A stretch of 64,000 bases of DNA, taken from NCBI GenBank assembly GCA_016906335.1, contig JADEYG010000015.1, positions 1,190,501-1,254,500 on the forward strand, given 5' to 3'. Positions 35,825-45,823 of the stretch are shown piece after piece. The position numbers were made by a program, and so were the translations under genes. Origin of the DNA: Novakomyces olei (Eukaryota; Ascomycota; Novakomycetes; Novakomycetales; Novakomycetaceae). Position 1 is the first letter of the stretch; the number at the start of each line of letters is the position of its first letter. The notes beneath the pieces were generated by a model. The model was not told the origin of the DNA and did not search any database. It worked only from the letters and a program-made list of their open reading frames with translations.

Positions 35825-36614
35825 TGTACCGCGGCACACACACTGCACACTGCACAATGCTCGGCTCTTGCAGTTGCGCGTGGAACATTAATACTATGCT
35901 TTTATGATAATGTGCAGATATGATGAATTATAATAGTGGATAATAGTGGATAATAGTGGATAATAGTGGGAAAAATTATAAATTATGATAAAAGCATAAA
36001 ATAGTGGATAAATTTATATTTTATGATAAAATAATGATAAAATTATTATAAGATTATTATAAATTTATAAAAGAGTGGAGAAAATTATAAACTGTGATAA
36101 ATTATGATAAAATATGGTAAAATGTGGCAAAATATAATGACTTACAAAAATTCGAAAATTAGTGGGGAAATCAGCGGATAAAATTACCATGAGATCTGGT
36201 CGAAATTGTAAAATTATTATAAGTCATTACAAAATGATAAAATGGTGAAAAATTATTACAACAGATGACAATTGTATGATAAACGTTCGAGTTGTATAGG
36301 CACGGCGATTCCTACAAAATATACAGAACGAGAATAAACATGCGCACGCTTAGGCTGCACGATGCATTTGTGAATGTCGTGTATTTAAATATCGTCCAAA
36401 ACAGCCGACGTTACCACGAGTGAATAGCGCATACTTTGTGGGCAAATCGATTAAAGCTGGACAATGTGCAAAGTAACCATAAGAGCCACATTTAATACTC
36501 AAATTCGTAAAACTCGCACGTATTATTACTTGTAAGCGAGACGCGTGAATAAACGCGTCAACGTCGAAATTGACTACTTTTGAGAGCGCGTGCCGAGCGG
36601 GTTAAAGGCACAGA
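35825..36614. other. Divergent intergenic, very AT-rich
   Basis: Separates the orphan gene from the CAF-1 gene. The core, about 35930-36260, is built from short repeated words and is annotated separately. The last 250 bp should hold the CAF-1 promoter. Confidence 0.5.
35931..36260. repeat. AT-rich repetitive tract (TAATAGTGGA and GATAAAATTAT words)
   Basis: Starts with four exact head-to-tail copies of TAATAGTGGA (35931-35970), then degenerates into interspersed words such as GATAAAATTAT, ATTATAA and ATAGTGG for about 290 bp. The strand asymmetry (purines on plus with T runs) and low melting point recall DNA-unwinding or replication-origin-like tracts, but that is inference. Confidence 0.75.
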
Positions 36615-38339
36615 ATGGATGAGGGCGCTCCGGCGGTTTTAATGCCGGAAATAGTGGTGAATATTGAGGCAATGAGTGGGCAGAAACGAAAGTATGAGGA
36701 AGGAGCGAACGGCGCTGCGCAAACACCGCAAGCGCGATTGGCAAAATCAGCCAAGAGTGGTTCGAAAACTGTAGCGGAAATTGATCGTGAGCAAAAGCAG
36801 AGACTGAAAGCTGAGCTGCGTGAACAAAAAGAGCGGGAAAAACGAGAGCAGGAAGCGGTTCGGCAACGTGAACGGGAGAGAAAAGAAGCGGAAAAACGGG
36901 AGCAGGAAGCAATACGGCAGCGAGAGAAGGCCAAAAAAGAACGGGAAAAACGAGAGCAGGAAGCGATACGGCAGCGCGAGAAAGAGCAGAGAGACCGTGA
37001 GAAGCGGGAGCAAGATTTGGTAAAGCAGCTGGAGAAGGACAAACGCGAACAGGAAAAGCTGCGTAAAGCGGACGAGAAGCGACGGGAAGAGGACGGGAAA
37101 CGGATGAAACGCGAACGGCAGGAGAATATATTGAAACAGCAGCAAAACAAAATGGCCAATTTTTTTTCTTTTTCTTCAAACAACTCTCCCGTCAAATCGG
37201 TTCAGCAGCAGCAGGAGCCAGTAACGATTGACGTGGATTACGCTGCTAATGTCTCTGACTATGAAAAGACGTTTTCCCCTTTTTATGTTAAACCCGGCAC
37301 TGTGCTCGAAGGGGGTCCGAGAGCGTCTACAACGACTTGTCAAGCGATAGATCTGGCGATAAGCGCTAACGCCGAGAACATTGATGCTGCTAAGCAATCA
37401 AACAGGCCACAGTTTCCGGTTACGCGCCGGTGTTGCTGGAACAATGTCGTCCCCGTTACCGAGGTTGTAAGGAAAAGCAATAGCGCTACAAATGCCGATT
37501 CCTTAAAGTACCTTTCTCAGCTACAAACTGTGCCCTTTGTCCTGCTGAAATTCTCAGAGGATGTGAGGCCTTGCTACCATGGAACCTGGACACGTAAACC
37601 CACAGCACGTGGCTTGCAAACGGGGCGCAACCCGTTTGCAAGAGAGTCCATACTTAATTATGACTATAGCTCCGAGGCAGAGTGGCAGGAAGGCGAAGAC
37701 GAGGACGGCGAAGATTTGGATTCCGTCTCTGACGAAGACGAGGCCTCTGTCGATGAAGCAAACGAGGACGATCTTGCATTTTTAGATGACGACAATGACG
37801 AAGATGGTAATGATGAAGAAGGCGAAGCAAGGTCTATAAAGTTAAAGAGGCGGAGTGGAATAGCCACGGGACCTTTAGTGCCCGTTATTGAGGGCGTATA
37901 CTGGAGCAATATGTTTCCGGGCCACAAATTAGTAGTGCTATTAGACGAGGAAATTACAGGCAAACAGGCACAGCAGCCCATCGATCCTTTCCGGGACTAT
38001 TGGACGCCAGTTAAAGGGAATACTTCTACGGCTCTAATGCCCGGAGAAGTCAAGGCCGAGAGCATGGCCAATACTGCACTCACGCCTCGAGGCTTAGAGT
38101 CGCCTGGTGCTTCTCCCATCCCGGCCGATTTCCCACGGCCCATGCTCAAATCGTTTATTGACGCAGTACACGGAAGCCCGCACAACTCGTTGTTTCTCGT
38201 GGAAACTCTACGGCAAAAGTTTCCGAGTGTGAAGAAGAAAGTTATTTCCGAAACTTTGAAATCTGTGGCCCTTCGAACGGGGAAACGCGACACAGATTCG
38301 TGGGTTATCCGACCAGGAATTCGGAAGTTTATTTCGTGA
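36615..38339 (+). CDS. RLF2: Chromatin assembly factor 1 large subunit (CAF-1 p150/Cac1)
   Basis: Deposits H3-H4 onto newly replicated DNA with Cac2 and Cac3. A single exon encodes 574 residues. A long, highly charged KER helix (about 50-175) is made of KREREQEAIRQ-like units. It runs straight into a textbook PCNA-interacting motif, QNKMANFF, at residues 177-184. The conserved VTIDVDYAANVSDYEKTFSPF follows, then the acidic ED block (EDEDGEDLDSVSDEDEASV), the PLVPVIEGVYWSN strand region and a C-terminal winged-helix domain (SLFLVETLRQKFP, DSWVIRPGIRKF) that binds DNA. The antisense frames over the KER part are shadows. Confidence 0.93.
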   Translation: MDEGAPAVLMPEIVVNIEAMSGQKRKYEEGANGAAQTPQARLAKSAKSGSKTVAEIDREQKQRLKAELREQKEREKREQEAVRQRERERKEAEKREQEAIRQREKAKKEREKREQEAIRQREKEQRDREKREQDLVKQLEKDKREQEKLRKADEKRREEDGKRMKRERQENILKQQQNKMANFFSFSSNNSPVKSVQQQQEPVTIDVDYAANVSDYEKTFSPFYVKPGTVLEGGPRASTTTCQAIDLAISANAENIDAAKQSNRPQFPVTRRCCWNNVVPVTEVVRKSNSATNADSLKYLSQLQTVPFVLLKFSEDVRPCYHGTWTRKPTARGLQTGRNPFARESILNYDYSSEAEWQEGEDEDGEDLDSVSDEDEASVDEANEDDLAFLDDDNDEDGNDEEGEARSIKLKRRSGIATGPLVPVIEGVYWSNMFPGHKLVVLLDEEITGKQAQQPIDPFRDYWTPVKGNTSTALMPGEVKAESMANTALTPRGLESPGASPIPADFPRPMLKSFIDAVHGSPHNSLFLVETLRQKFPSVKKKVISETLKSVALRTGKRDTDSWVIRPGIRKFIS

Positions 38340-39296
38340 AATGTCAGTTGCAACTGGGCATGGCAATTACTGTATTGGGCTTACAAACACATAGATTAAA
38401 TTTACCATTTTGCATTTTCAAGAGCCTACACTCATACTAAAGAGCCGTATTTAAGAACATTTACCCGTCTCAAACCGAAGCCATATTATCTCCGTTCGTG
38501 TTTATCCGTCTTTTCATTGCTGTGTTCGCGTCGCGTTTATCGCTACGTTTCCGTGATCTCGTTACCCAATTCGGTAATGGACCGCGACTCATACTAGAAT
38601 TGATGATATAGTAAAAGTAAATAAAGGTATACAGAATAAAAAGTACGTTAAATAGCAGTAGGACATTAAAGGCCAGTCGGCCAAAAATGCCTCAAAGGCC
38701 GCAAAGGCGAAATAGGAGTATAAATACTGCAGTTAATAACCATTTATTCAAACAAATACTCTGAACTGACGAAAAACAAATACACTTGAATTTATAAAGA
38801 GGCTCACTCGATTGAACATGAGTAAAATCAAACGCTGTATCTGCCAGGTTTTACTGTGCCTCGACTTTCTGTGCAATGGAAACAGCGCAGTTAAGGATTT
38901 GGTTAGTTGATGACTCTTCAGGTCAATATCTGATTGGTAAGTTAATATGCTGGTTTGAGGCCTCAAAACTAATTGAAAAGATTCTAGAACTGAAGGAAAA
39001 ATGGGGAGGAGACGCAAAATTCTGCACGGACGATAGGATATGGATTTGGGGAGCCGCAATTAATGCATCATATATTCTTCTTTAGAGCATACAGGCACCA
39101 TAAAAACCCCATATGATGTAGAAATTTGGGTGTAGAAATGTAGCTAGTAGTCTTGTTCGACTGTAAAATTGTGAATAATGTAAACTAACTTGCCAAGGTA
39201 ACTTTGGCCTTATACAAAAATGACCATGCACGTAACAAAAAAAGAGGTTTCATTAAAATTAGTATTATATTATGTACAAGCATTTATAACAACACC
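38340..39296. other. Intergenic, no gene recognised
   Basis: Convergent spacer between the CAF-1 gene and TAF6. A 69-residue ATG frame at 38876-39085 is open and moderately protein-like (LIEKILELKEKWGGDAKF) but has no recognisable family, so it is left unannotated. Confidence 0.5.
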
Positions 39297-40964
39297 TCAA
39301 TCTTTGGCCGGCTTGTCTGCAGGCCCCGGTAGCAGTGACCGAACAAGCACTTCGTCATTTTTATCAAGAAGAGGTTGAGCAACCAACGGCCCTAGTTGTT
39401 TTACGAGGGTTTGTTTGGCCTCTTCAAACGACATTCCCGAGTGCAGAGTCTGAACGTTGGCCATCTCTTCGTCCAAAAGGGTTTGTAAAGCCGAAACAAT
39501 TGCATTTAAATTTCTTTGTGCTTCCTTCCTTGTAATATTAGCCGAATCATTATCGTTGCCATTCTCTGGCGGGTGCTGTAAAGGTCCCTTGAGCAGCACA
39601 CTGTACAACTTTACGTTTGGAAGAATAATAAAGCGTACGACCTGCTGACCTAGCTGCCTTAAGCCTTGGATTGCTCCATAGTGAGTAGTCAATGGCTTTT
39701 TGTTGTCAAGGAAAGCTTTTAGTAGTGTTCGGGTTACACGCGGCCGTAACGTTTGGTAAGCATCGCCAAATTTATTGCATACCATGCCCAAAATACTGGC
39801 CGCGAGATCGCGTAAAGAATAATGATCAAAAGCGCCTTCTCCCGCAGTCAAAGGCTCATCGCTTCCCAGCTTTTTCGCTACTAGACACGTCAATATTGGT
39901 GCCATAAATTGATGGATATAAGGCTCAATAAAAAGACTGTTGTTTTCCAGTAGCGCTTTAGTCATTTGCATCATCATGTTGAGTACAAAAAGGCTCCGCA
40001 TTTCATTCGTGACTTTGTCCGCTATGAAATGTACAAAATAGGGAAGGAGCTGATGCAGTCCGGAATCGTGACTCAGACTGGCAATAGCTGCAGCGTTTAA
40101 TGAAGGATTAGACTCGTCCAAGAGGGCAGTTGTGACTTTTTCAAAATAAAGCTGCAGTTCCTGAGATATAACATGCTTTACTAGAGGCTTTACTTCGACA
40201 CCACTGTCGGCACCCGCACCACCAGAGGATACACCTTCATGGCTGCTTGCATGAAGAAGCATACTCGTACGGCTACCGTGTTTAACTTCGTCCCTGTGAT
40301 CTGTCACGAGGGGGTTCTGGGGGATAGCCGGCTGAACTCCTTCAATAGCGAGCCAGTGTGCTAAAAGTTAGAGTTGATCGATCAAGCTGTGTTTAATAAA
40401 ATCAGAGTTATTAAAAAAAAAAATACTCGTCCACTTGAAAAGATTATTTGAAAAGCACAAGCAAAACAAAAAAGCCGAGTTGGCCGTGCTCAAGTCATAA
40501 AAGATACAAATAAAACAATAGTACATGGTAAATAAAAAGAATGAAATATTAATGGCAAAGCAAACAACCAGACGGTCAAGCATACACGTGTAAGAAACGT
40601 CTCGGGGAACTTTGGGAAGGGGCATATTCACGATCTTTTCGAACTCGACTTCTTGCTCATCGAGATAATAAAGTGGAGGCTGTCCCGCCGCTAATACAGC
40701 GTCTCGAAATTGAACATCTCCATCCGTATTAAACCCGTAGAGAGGCTCAATATTGAGAGAGCGCAAGGCCATATCGATATCGTGAGTCGATAATATTGTA
40801 CGCTTAGAATGCCTCATGAACTTTACTGCTTCCTGAATAATTTCGTGAACGCGGTACTCTGCATCCATCGCAATAGCGCGAGCTGGATCTTCACCGAGCC
40901 CATTGATGCCAAGCGACTCGGCCACATCGACTATTGAGTCGGTGCTCAGCACGGACAAAGACAT
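39297..40964 (-). CDS. TAF6: TFIID/SAGA-type TAF6 subunit
   Basis: Histone-fold protein that pairs with TAF9 in TFIID, and in SAGA of many fungi. Two exons, 40964..40586 and 40360..39297, give 480 residues. The N-terminal histone fold is clear (MSLSVLSTDSIVDVAESLG, then RVHEIIQEAVKFMRHSKR, LSTHDIDMALRSLN, IEPLYGF). The 225-nt intron removes a stop-filled stretch and joins PRDVSYTS to HWLAIEGVQPAIPQNP, a motif invariant in TAF6. The C-terminal HEAT region is recognisable (LPYFVHFIADKV, LLENNSLFIEPYIHQ, SILGMVCNKFGDAY, THYGAIQGLRQLGQQVVR). Confidence 0.96.
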
Positions 40965-41377
40965 TGGAGCTGATGATTGATGTGTGACCTATGCTCGCCA
41001 GATCATAGTCCAATTCGCTATCCTACGGTGTCGAATACGGCGCCCATTAGCAGATTGTAAGTAACCTACGCTTGTAGCGTGTCTGCCAATGATAGTAAGT
41101 ACTTTGTACTTACTTGAGAGGAGCATTATGGTATTTTACAGTCAGTTTTAGAAGACAATATTTTACAGCATTCAAGGACAAGTCTACTTGACAGTATGCT
41201 CAAGCAATTAAAGAGTCTTATTACTGCGCAAGACTATAGGCACCCAAGACCATATACAAACCTGACGGCTGCGTTACTTAATATCCGGCTTAGGCCGGCG
41301 AATGAGGATTGACTTAATCCTGCGCGATTGTAAAGCCAACCAGCAAACTACATTCCGCCGGAAATTGTGCAGTAAAT
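40965..41377. other. Divergent promoter region
   Basis: Lies between the TAF6 and SDH3 starts. A repeated AAGTACTTTGTACTTACTT-like palindrome sits at about 41096-41115. No gene is seen. Confidence 0.5.
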
Positions 41378-42166
41378 ATGATCCGTCCATTGCAAGTGGG
41401 AGCGAGCCGTGTCGGTAATATCTGCCCTGTATTGCTGAAGCCTCTGTACTGACTTGCTCTAGGCCTTTTAAGCACGGGTATGCGTGTGCGCATGCTGCAG
41501 GCGCCGATGGCGGCTTTGTCCCTTCGCACGGCGTCTGTGAGCACTCAGAGTATTACACCGAAAGAGGGTTACGAAAAATTGCAGCAACTTCGTTTGCAGC
41601 GGCCCAGCTCTCCCGACCTCGCTATTTACAAGCCACAAATTACCTGGATTCTCTCCAGTCTGCACCGTATTACTGGACTGGCTCTTTCAGGTCCGCTCTA
41701 CCTTTTCGCCATCGGATACTTGACGAGCCCTCTGCATGGCATCCCGCTTGATTCCGCTTCTATTGCCGCTGCTTTTGGATCGCTTCCTTGGGCTGTCAAG
41801 TTTCTTGTTAAAAGCGTAATCGCTTTTCCTTTTACCTTCCATTCGTGGAACGGCATTCGACAGTAAGTTAACATGACAAAGATACATTTTTGAGTCTAGT
41901 CGCCTGCTTTATTTCATTTATTTATTTTTGGCTTCAACCGAGAAGGAAGGATAATGTAGAAACTTTGAACTGAACCAGTGGGGATCCTGTTTAGTTTTTT
42001 GTTTATACTATTTTACCGATTTTTACCGATTTCATACCAATTGCATACTAATTTTAGTCTTTTGTGGGACTCGGGTCTTTTCCTCAAGCTCAAGGAGGTG
42101 GAACGGACGGGATGGTTTACGGTTGGTCTTGTAGCTGTTTCGACATTTTTGCTGGCACTGCTTTAG
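41378..42166 (+). CDS. SDH3: Succinate dehydrogenase cytochrome b subunit (SDHC/Sdh3)
   Basis: Membrane anchor of respiratory complex II, helping to bind heme b and ubiquinone in the inner mitochondrial membrane. Three exons, 41378..41414, 41463..41862 and 42058..42166, give 181 residues. The basic, hydroxylated N-terminus (MIRPLQVGASRVG) fits a mitochondrial presequence. The family block is complete: RPSSPDLAIYKPQITWILS and SLHRITG. Three membrane segments follow, and the second junction creates HSWNGIRHLLWDSG with the heme-ligand histidine region. The start at 41378 was chosen because splicing from exon 1 restores a presequence; an alternative ATG lies within exon 2. Confidence 0.94.
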
Positions 42167-42503
42167 GCTTTGGCGGGATAACAGTATAATTGAAGATTTT
42201 AAATGTTTAAACATAAATGCCTTTCCGGCAGATAGAATACCCTTTTCATTCCTGGATTTGTGCGGAAACCTATCATTATGCGTCGCGAATAACGTCTTGG
42301 AAACTTTGCATATATAAAGAGACAATTCACTCAAATATAGCTACCATACCAATTTCTTATTGAATTTTTTCCATTACTCACGCAACATTGCACCTTTTTT
42401 GCGCTTTCGCAGCAACCTTTGTTATCATGTAAATTTAAAATATTGATTAATCCCACCGGTTCCGTATCATTCATAGATTCAGGCAGATCTCTCCCTAAGA
42501 TGA
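42167..42503. other. Convergent spacer
   Basis: AT-rich DNA between the SDH3 and PP1-inhibitor 3' ends. Nothing is recognised. Confidence 0.5.
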
Positions 42504-43375
42504 CTATTGTTCGTTTTCTTCTCCTTTATTGCCTTTGTCATCGCTACTGCCTTCAATGCCTTTGTCATCACCAGAGCTTAACTGATTCTCTTCATCCTCA
42601 TCAAGATCGCGATGATGCAGTGCTAAACCACCCATCTCGTGGTAATGGCGTTTTCGCATTTCTTCGAAGCGTCTATGTTTTTCTTCGGCCTCTGATAAAG
42701 TGAGTAAAGCGGAATAGATAAAGAAGTCAAAAAATAGCACTAAATGGGAATGGAGGACCAGCACGATTCAAAGATAGCAATACCAAAGAATTGAATAGAT
42801 TTGAAATATGGAGATTGCCAAAAGCTCATTATCAATATATAGAAGAAAAGCGGGAAAGCATAAATCAGCATAGAATAGCTGCAAATCTTACCGTCAGGCT
42901 CTTCTTCGTCAGCATCAGCGATATCCTCCTCGACATGAACGACCTTTGGACTGTCTGAGCGAGGCGCTGGTGGAGCTGATTCTTCTTCAGGCTCACCAAG
43001 CTCAAGCTCTGGGATCTCATTATCTGTATGCTTCTCTCCGCTTTGCTGGTAGATGGGATTTCCGCTCGCGTCAAAATCTAAATCCAGCTCAACCGGCCGA
43101 TGATGCTGAAAAGGGGTTTTTGGCTCTGTAATCTTCATTGTCGGCCACCGTTCTTGCTCATTGCGATATATATTAGCCTCGTCCCATTTAAGCTTAGTTG
43201 GATGGGGCTCTTCTTCATCTAGCGATCTGCCGTCCGTTGAAGGCATTGAGTTTTTGCGCGTATTTCTTCGAACTACTTCCGGATCTGCTGTAACAGCCAG
43301 TTCGGGTGATGAAGACACTTCATCGCGATTTCTTAAGATGCCTTTAGGCTTTTTTACCGGCGGTTCTTGAACCAT
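42504..43375 (-). CDS. GLC8: Protein phosphatase 1 inhibitor-2 (Glc8-type)
   Basis: Intrinsically disordered regulator of type 1 protein phosphatase. Two exons, 43375..42892 and 42691..42504, give 223 residues. The three conserved PP1 contact regions are visible: KKPKGILRN near the N-terminus, then PTKLKWDEANIYRNEQERWP, and, after the intron, AEEKHRRFEEMRKRHYHEM. The MKITEPKTPF segment holds the Thr-Pro equivalent to the GSK3/Pho85 phosphorylation site. The rest is acidic and proline-rich, as usual. The intron (200 nt) joins EEEPD to EAEEKH. Confidence 0.93.
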
Positions 43376-43685
43376 GGCTTCTCACCAACTGTATATATCT
43401 ATGACCATGCCTAATTCAATATATCCACTATTTCTTGGGTTAATATTTAATATTTAATATTTAGTATGCATTATACTATTATTTATAGTTATTGAATTAT
43501 TACTTAATATATTACTTTGGAAATTATTATAATTCTTATAATTATATAATAATATTAATACTATTATTAAACTATTTAATAATATAAATGATAAACTAAT
43601 TGAACTTAAACCTATATTTCCTACTTGTCGACAAAAGCCACTGGGTATGGTGGAACGGCAAAGCGACATGTTTACCTTATAAGAG

Positions 43686-43709
43686 TTAGGGTTAGTCAGG
43701 GTTAGTTAG
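43686..43709. promoter_or_regulatory. TTAGGG-type motif cluster
   Basis: TTAGGGTTAG is followed by CAGGGTTAGTTAG on the plus strand. Inverted AACCCT-type words occur about 90 bases downstream. Confidence 0.45.
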
Positions 43710-43808
43710 ACAATCCTAAGTATTCAGTGCTGGAGTTATCCCTATGAAAGACGAGTTAAGGAGTTAAGAGTCAGAGTTTTAGGAAACTAACCATAACCCT
43801 ACTTATAC

Positions 43809-43863
43809 TATATACATAAATCAGGGTATGGGTAACTAACCCTAGCCCTGATTTATGTATATA
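43809..43863. repeat. Perfect 18-bp inverted repeat around a telomere-like loop
   Basis: The arm TATATACATAAATCAGGG (43809-43826) pairs exactly with 43846-43863. The 19-base loop between them itself contains GGGTAACTAACCC, which can extend the stem. No mismatch is seen in the arms. Confidence 0.9.
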
Positions 43864-43880
43864 CTATGCAGGCTGTACCA

Positions 43881-43940
43881 CACAGTAATTGATGTAAATA
43901 TCCGCACAGTAATTGATGTAAATATCCGCACAGTAATTGA
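43881..43940. repeat. 24-bp tandem repeat, 2.5 copies
   Basis: The unit begins CACAGTAATTGATG and ends AAATATCCG. Two exact copies are followed by the first 12 bases of a third. It lies about 75 bp before the start codon of the I78-like gene, so it could be promoter or leader sequence. Confidence 0.88.
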
Positions 43941-44015
43941 GTGTATATCTGGGGCATGATGTCAGTGTAACTCTAAGTTTGGTTGCAACAACATATATCG
44001 ATCAAGTTTAGCACT

Positions 44016-44417
44016 ATGGCTTCGCCGATTGATTTTTCAAAATGGGACAAAATCGATCTTTCAAAATGGCAGAAACTCGTCGGACACACTATTGTGCGCG
44101 ACAAGCACGACCAACGAAACGTAAGTGTACAGCTTTTTGACGAGCTCTAAACTTGAAGACTTGGAATCACGATGACCTGCCGGAACGTTACCGTATTTTA
44201 CCCCCAGGTTCTGTTTGCACTAAAGATCTTTGTGAAGATAGGTACTGAAAAACATGTTAGTTCATTAAGTTTTGTTTATTGTTCATATTCACTATTTTTT
44301 CTTCTTTTTTTGTCCTCACTTTTCTTTTGCTGTCTATCAAAGTATCCGTCTAACGAATGCAGACTGAACATTCATACAGACAGCGATGGGAAAGTGAAAT
44401 CTATCACTTCTGGCTAG
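44016..44417 (+). CDS. Peptidase inhibitor I78-like microprotein
   Basis: An 80-residue protein visible only after splicing: exons 44016..44120, 44159..44241 and 44363..44417. The introns are 38 nt (CTAAA branch) and 121 nt (CTAAC branch). The joined frame gives KWQKLVGHTIVRDKHDQR, then LPERYRILPPGSVCTKD and DRLNIHTDSDGKVKSITSG. This matches the I78 pattern: a W-x-x-L-V-G start, a central P-P-G-S-x-x-T-x-D loop carrying the reactive site, an R-x-N-I/V-H strand, and a final D-G-K-V-x-x-I-x-x-G. Bacterial I78 proteins inhibit serine peptidases; fungal ones are little studied. There is no signal peptide, so it is probably cytosolic. Confidence 0.75.
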
Positions 44418-44514
44418 AGTATTTTAATACTTTTCTATGTTTAATAAGATTCTCTAAATAAGTCTTTAATCAATATTACTAGAAAGTTATAAAAGGACGA
44501 GCCGAAAACCAGCT

Positions 44515-45177
44515 CTAACAGCCATCTGTATCCCTTTGTATTTGCTGCCACTCTGCTATCTCGTCTTCATTTTTAGTAAAGTAAAAATTGACGAGCGGAT
44601 TCTCAAAAGATGCAACCGTCTTCCGTGACTGGAGAAACGTATGTCCATCAATAAAAATAATTGGTAGATTTGATGGTACATGAAAGCGCAAACTGTGGCT
44701 CGAGAAAGAAACATTTTTGCCGTGCGGAAGCCCAGAATGCACACATTGCGCTTGGCTTCCGTAATAATAGGATTGCACGGCATTGATCGTGAAACCGAAG
44801 TATTCAAGTGCGCGTTTGGAGTAAATATTTGCACCGATAAAACGGAAAGGCAGTATGCTTATCGGCGGACGATCCGTAGAGCGGTCAAAAATGTTCGCTT
44901 CTTTCCGTCCATAATATACACAAATCTAGACGTTTGTACTAGCCCATTGATACGACCACTAGTCTGGCATTGAACGCAATTGACTTTTTGCACACCAGGA
45001 TTAGCCATCCTGCTGGGACATTCAACGCGCAAGATAGGCCCTCGTGAACAGAAGTAAATCACTAAAGACCGAGGTCATCGTAACGTAGGTTACGTTGTTC
45101 GAGTTTCTAATCCTTTGGGCATCCAGATCATTTAACATTCTTGCCAGTCGGGTATTCGCCTGGTAATGAATATTCAT
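44515..45177 (-). CDS. Unresolved multi-exon gene, function unknown
   Basis: Coding potential is strong but I could not settle the splicing. The final exon ends at 44515 and reads GRKEANIFDRSTDRPPISIL, then PFRFIGANIYSKRALEYFGF and, near the end, KNEDEIAEWQQIQRDTDGC. Upstream, another frame reads MANPGVQKVNCVQCQTSGRI followed by NGLVQTSRFVYIMDG. An ATG at 45177 opens MNIHYQANTRLARMLNDLD for 51 codons. These frames differ, so at least one intron lies at about 44900-45080. HUA1 ends only 13 bp upstream of the first ATG, which argues that the true start may lie later. The family is not recognised. Confidence 0.4.
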
Positions 45178-45189
45178 GTAGAGCTCTCC

Positions 45190-45630
45190 TCATCTGTACA
45201 CTCGTCCAATACCATTGCACACCCAACACTGATCATCAACTAGACCGAACATTGAAGATTTGTAACCCTTTCCGTAGCATTTTGGACACAATTGCCCCCC
45301 TAACCGTGGATCTCCTGCCGGGACCGTTAGAGGCCGTGGCGGGGTGGCACTGTAGCCATAGTTTGGTTGAGGAGGCGAATAATGCTGATACTGCTGGTAC
45401 TGCTGGCTTTGAACGTAACCCGAGCCCGGATAACCGTGATTAGTGGCAGACGAAGGCCGTTCTTGCGGTCGGGGTGGAGGTCTTGGCGGAGGAGGAGCAT
45501 TGTACCGCTGTGGATTGTCTGAATAAGGCCGATTATTATACCTGAAACCTTGAGTTTGTAACATGGATTCTTCGTATGACGGCGGCATTTCGTCGCCGCC
45601 GCCCTTGCGACCACTGCTGCCTTTGGACAT
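45190..45630 (-). CDS. HUA1: Hua1-like PPxY and zinc-finger protein
   Basis: A 146-residue protein resembling yeast Hua1, a cytoplasmic protein linked to actin patch assembly. The N-terminus has the WW-domain ligand PPSYEES, a candidate docking site for Rsp5-type ubiquitin ligases. The middle is Pro/Tyr/Gln-rich. The C-terminus holds GDPRLGGQLCPKCYGKGYKS and CWVCNGIGRVYR, two CxxCxGxG-like knuckles related to the DnaJ zinc finger. The start chosen is the ATG at 45630 (MSKGSSGRKG); the frame extends upstream only through a GTG. The function is inferred from the yeast relative. Confidence 0.83.
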   Translation of the reverse strand: MSKGSSGRKGGGDEMPPSYEESMLQTQGFRYNNRPYSDNPQRYNAPPPPRPPPRPQERPSSATNHGYPGSGYVQSQQYQQYQHYSPPQPNYGYSATPPRPLTVPAGDPRLGGQLCPKCYGKGYKSSMFGLVDDQCWVCNGIGRVYR

Positions 45631-45823
45631 GTCGTTTGGACGATTTACCACACGTTCATGTAGTGCTATTCTTATACGTGTAACCCCACTGGATCAGCAG
45701 ACAATTACGCTAGTAATTGTATAGAAACTCTAGTACGATGTGAATATTTTTTGTAGAACCTATAAAACAACAATGGATGACACAGGATTATACAATTTTA
45801 TTGTAAAATGCTTGTTGAAAAGA

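Larger units (their letters stand above)
43376..44015. other. Divergent promoter region with several repeats
   Basis: Lies between the PP1-inhibitor and I78-like gene starts. It starts very AT-rich, then contains TTAGGG words, a perfect hairpin and a 24-bp tandem repeat, all annotated separately. No gene is seen. Confidence 0.6.

Noticed and set aside
36574-37195. Long minus-strand frames opposite the CAF-1 KER region
   Set aside because: They are antisense shadows of a low-complexity charged helix, with no ATG-led domain, while the plus-strand frame is a clear CAF-1 subunit.
38876-39085. 69-residue ATG frame in the CAF-1/TAF6 spacer
   Set aside because: It is moderately protein-like but has no recognisable family and no splice partners, in AT-rich convergent DNA; kept only as a note.
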